Part shown: positions 12,447 through 12,472 of the stretch, piece by piece | Numbering within the stretch: position 1 is the first letter of the stretch | Layout: each line of letters starts with the position of its first letter | NCBI GenBank assembly: GCA_041743105.1 | Contig: JBGTNI010000090.1 | Location: 1-12,472 of the forward strand | Length of the DNA: 12,472 bases | Reading direction: 5' to 3' | Source: QHCE01 sp041743105 | GTDB taxonomy: Bacteria; Actinomycetota; Actinomycetes; Mycobacteriales; QHCE01 | Translations under genes and position numbers: made by a program | Notes under the pieces: generated by a model | The model's input: only the letters and a program-made list of their open reading frames with translations | What the model was told of the DNA's origin: nothing | Database searches by the model: none

Positions 12447-12472
12447 GTGGTGACGCTAGCAAGCGTCACCAC
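12447..12472 (+). terminator. Perfect hairpin behind the beta-lactamase gene
   Basis: GTGGTGACGCT (12447-12457) pairs perfectly with AGCGTCACCAC (12462-12472) around an AGCA loop, giving an 11-bp stem 31 bases after the beta-lactamase stop. The window ends at the last stem base, so a longer stem or a T-run cannot be checked. It is probably a transcription terminator, perhaps bidirectional. Confidence 0.65.

Noticed and set aside
1..12472. CRISPR array
   Set aside because: No regularly spaced direct repeats were found anywhere in the window.

Overview
The window looks like chromosomal DNA of a high-GC Gram-positive actinobacterium, most likely a member of the Mycobacteriales (mycobacteria, nocardiae, rhodococci and relatives). 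This rests on G/C-rich codon use, frequent GTG starts, a DUF3097 protein (an essentially actinobacterial family), an excalibur-domain nuclease-like protein, a TrmA/RlmD-type RNA methyltransferase and lipoprotein signal peptides. The genus cannot be fixed from the sequence alone.

Layout. The left edge (1-243) is the C-terminal end of an IS30-family transposase. A gene-poor stretch with a strong hairpin follows, then a Phd/YefM-RelE toxin-antitoxin pair (644-1200), a tRNA-Gly(TCC) on the minus strand and a tRNA-Pro(TGG) on the plus strand. From 1790 to about 4640 the DNA is patchy. It holds a possible decayed gene, a PEBP/YbhB-like protein, an unassigned ORF with no good start, a small lipoprotein, two diverged copies of a ~48-bp repeat placed just behind two of these genes, and a minus-strand pair (small soluble protein plus three-helix membrane protein) joined by an ATGA overlap.

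The region 4853-6589 is a minus-strand two-gene unit: DUF3097, then an alpha/beta hydrolase with an Asp nucleophile. Diverging from it is a membrane-anchored staphylococcal-nuclease-like protein with a C-terminal excalibur domain, in which several catalytic positions appear to be lost. It converges on a Phd-VapC toxin-antitoxin pair (minus, 7775-8439) that has a 12-bp palindrome next to its promoter. A GNAT acetyltransferase and the RNA uracil methyltransferase follow on the plus strand.

The right part carries a two-gene overlapping unit (10947-11494): a small Cys-rich protein that resembles HicA toxins, followed by an unrecognised acidic protein that does not look like HicB. This is the best candidate for an undescribed system here. 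It is followed by a class D beta-lactamase-like lipoprotein and an 11-bp perfect hairpin at the window edge. With two recognisable toxin-antitoxin modules and this third candidate in 12.5 kb, beside an IS remnant and decayed genes, much of the window reads as accessory or recently rearranged DNA. The hydrolase/DUF3097, methyltransferase and tRNA genes look like the more stable core.
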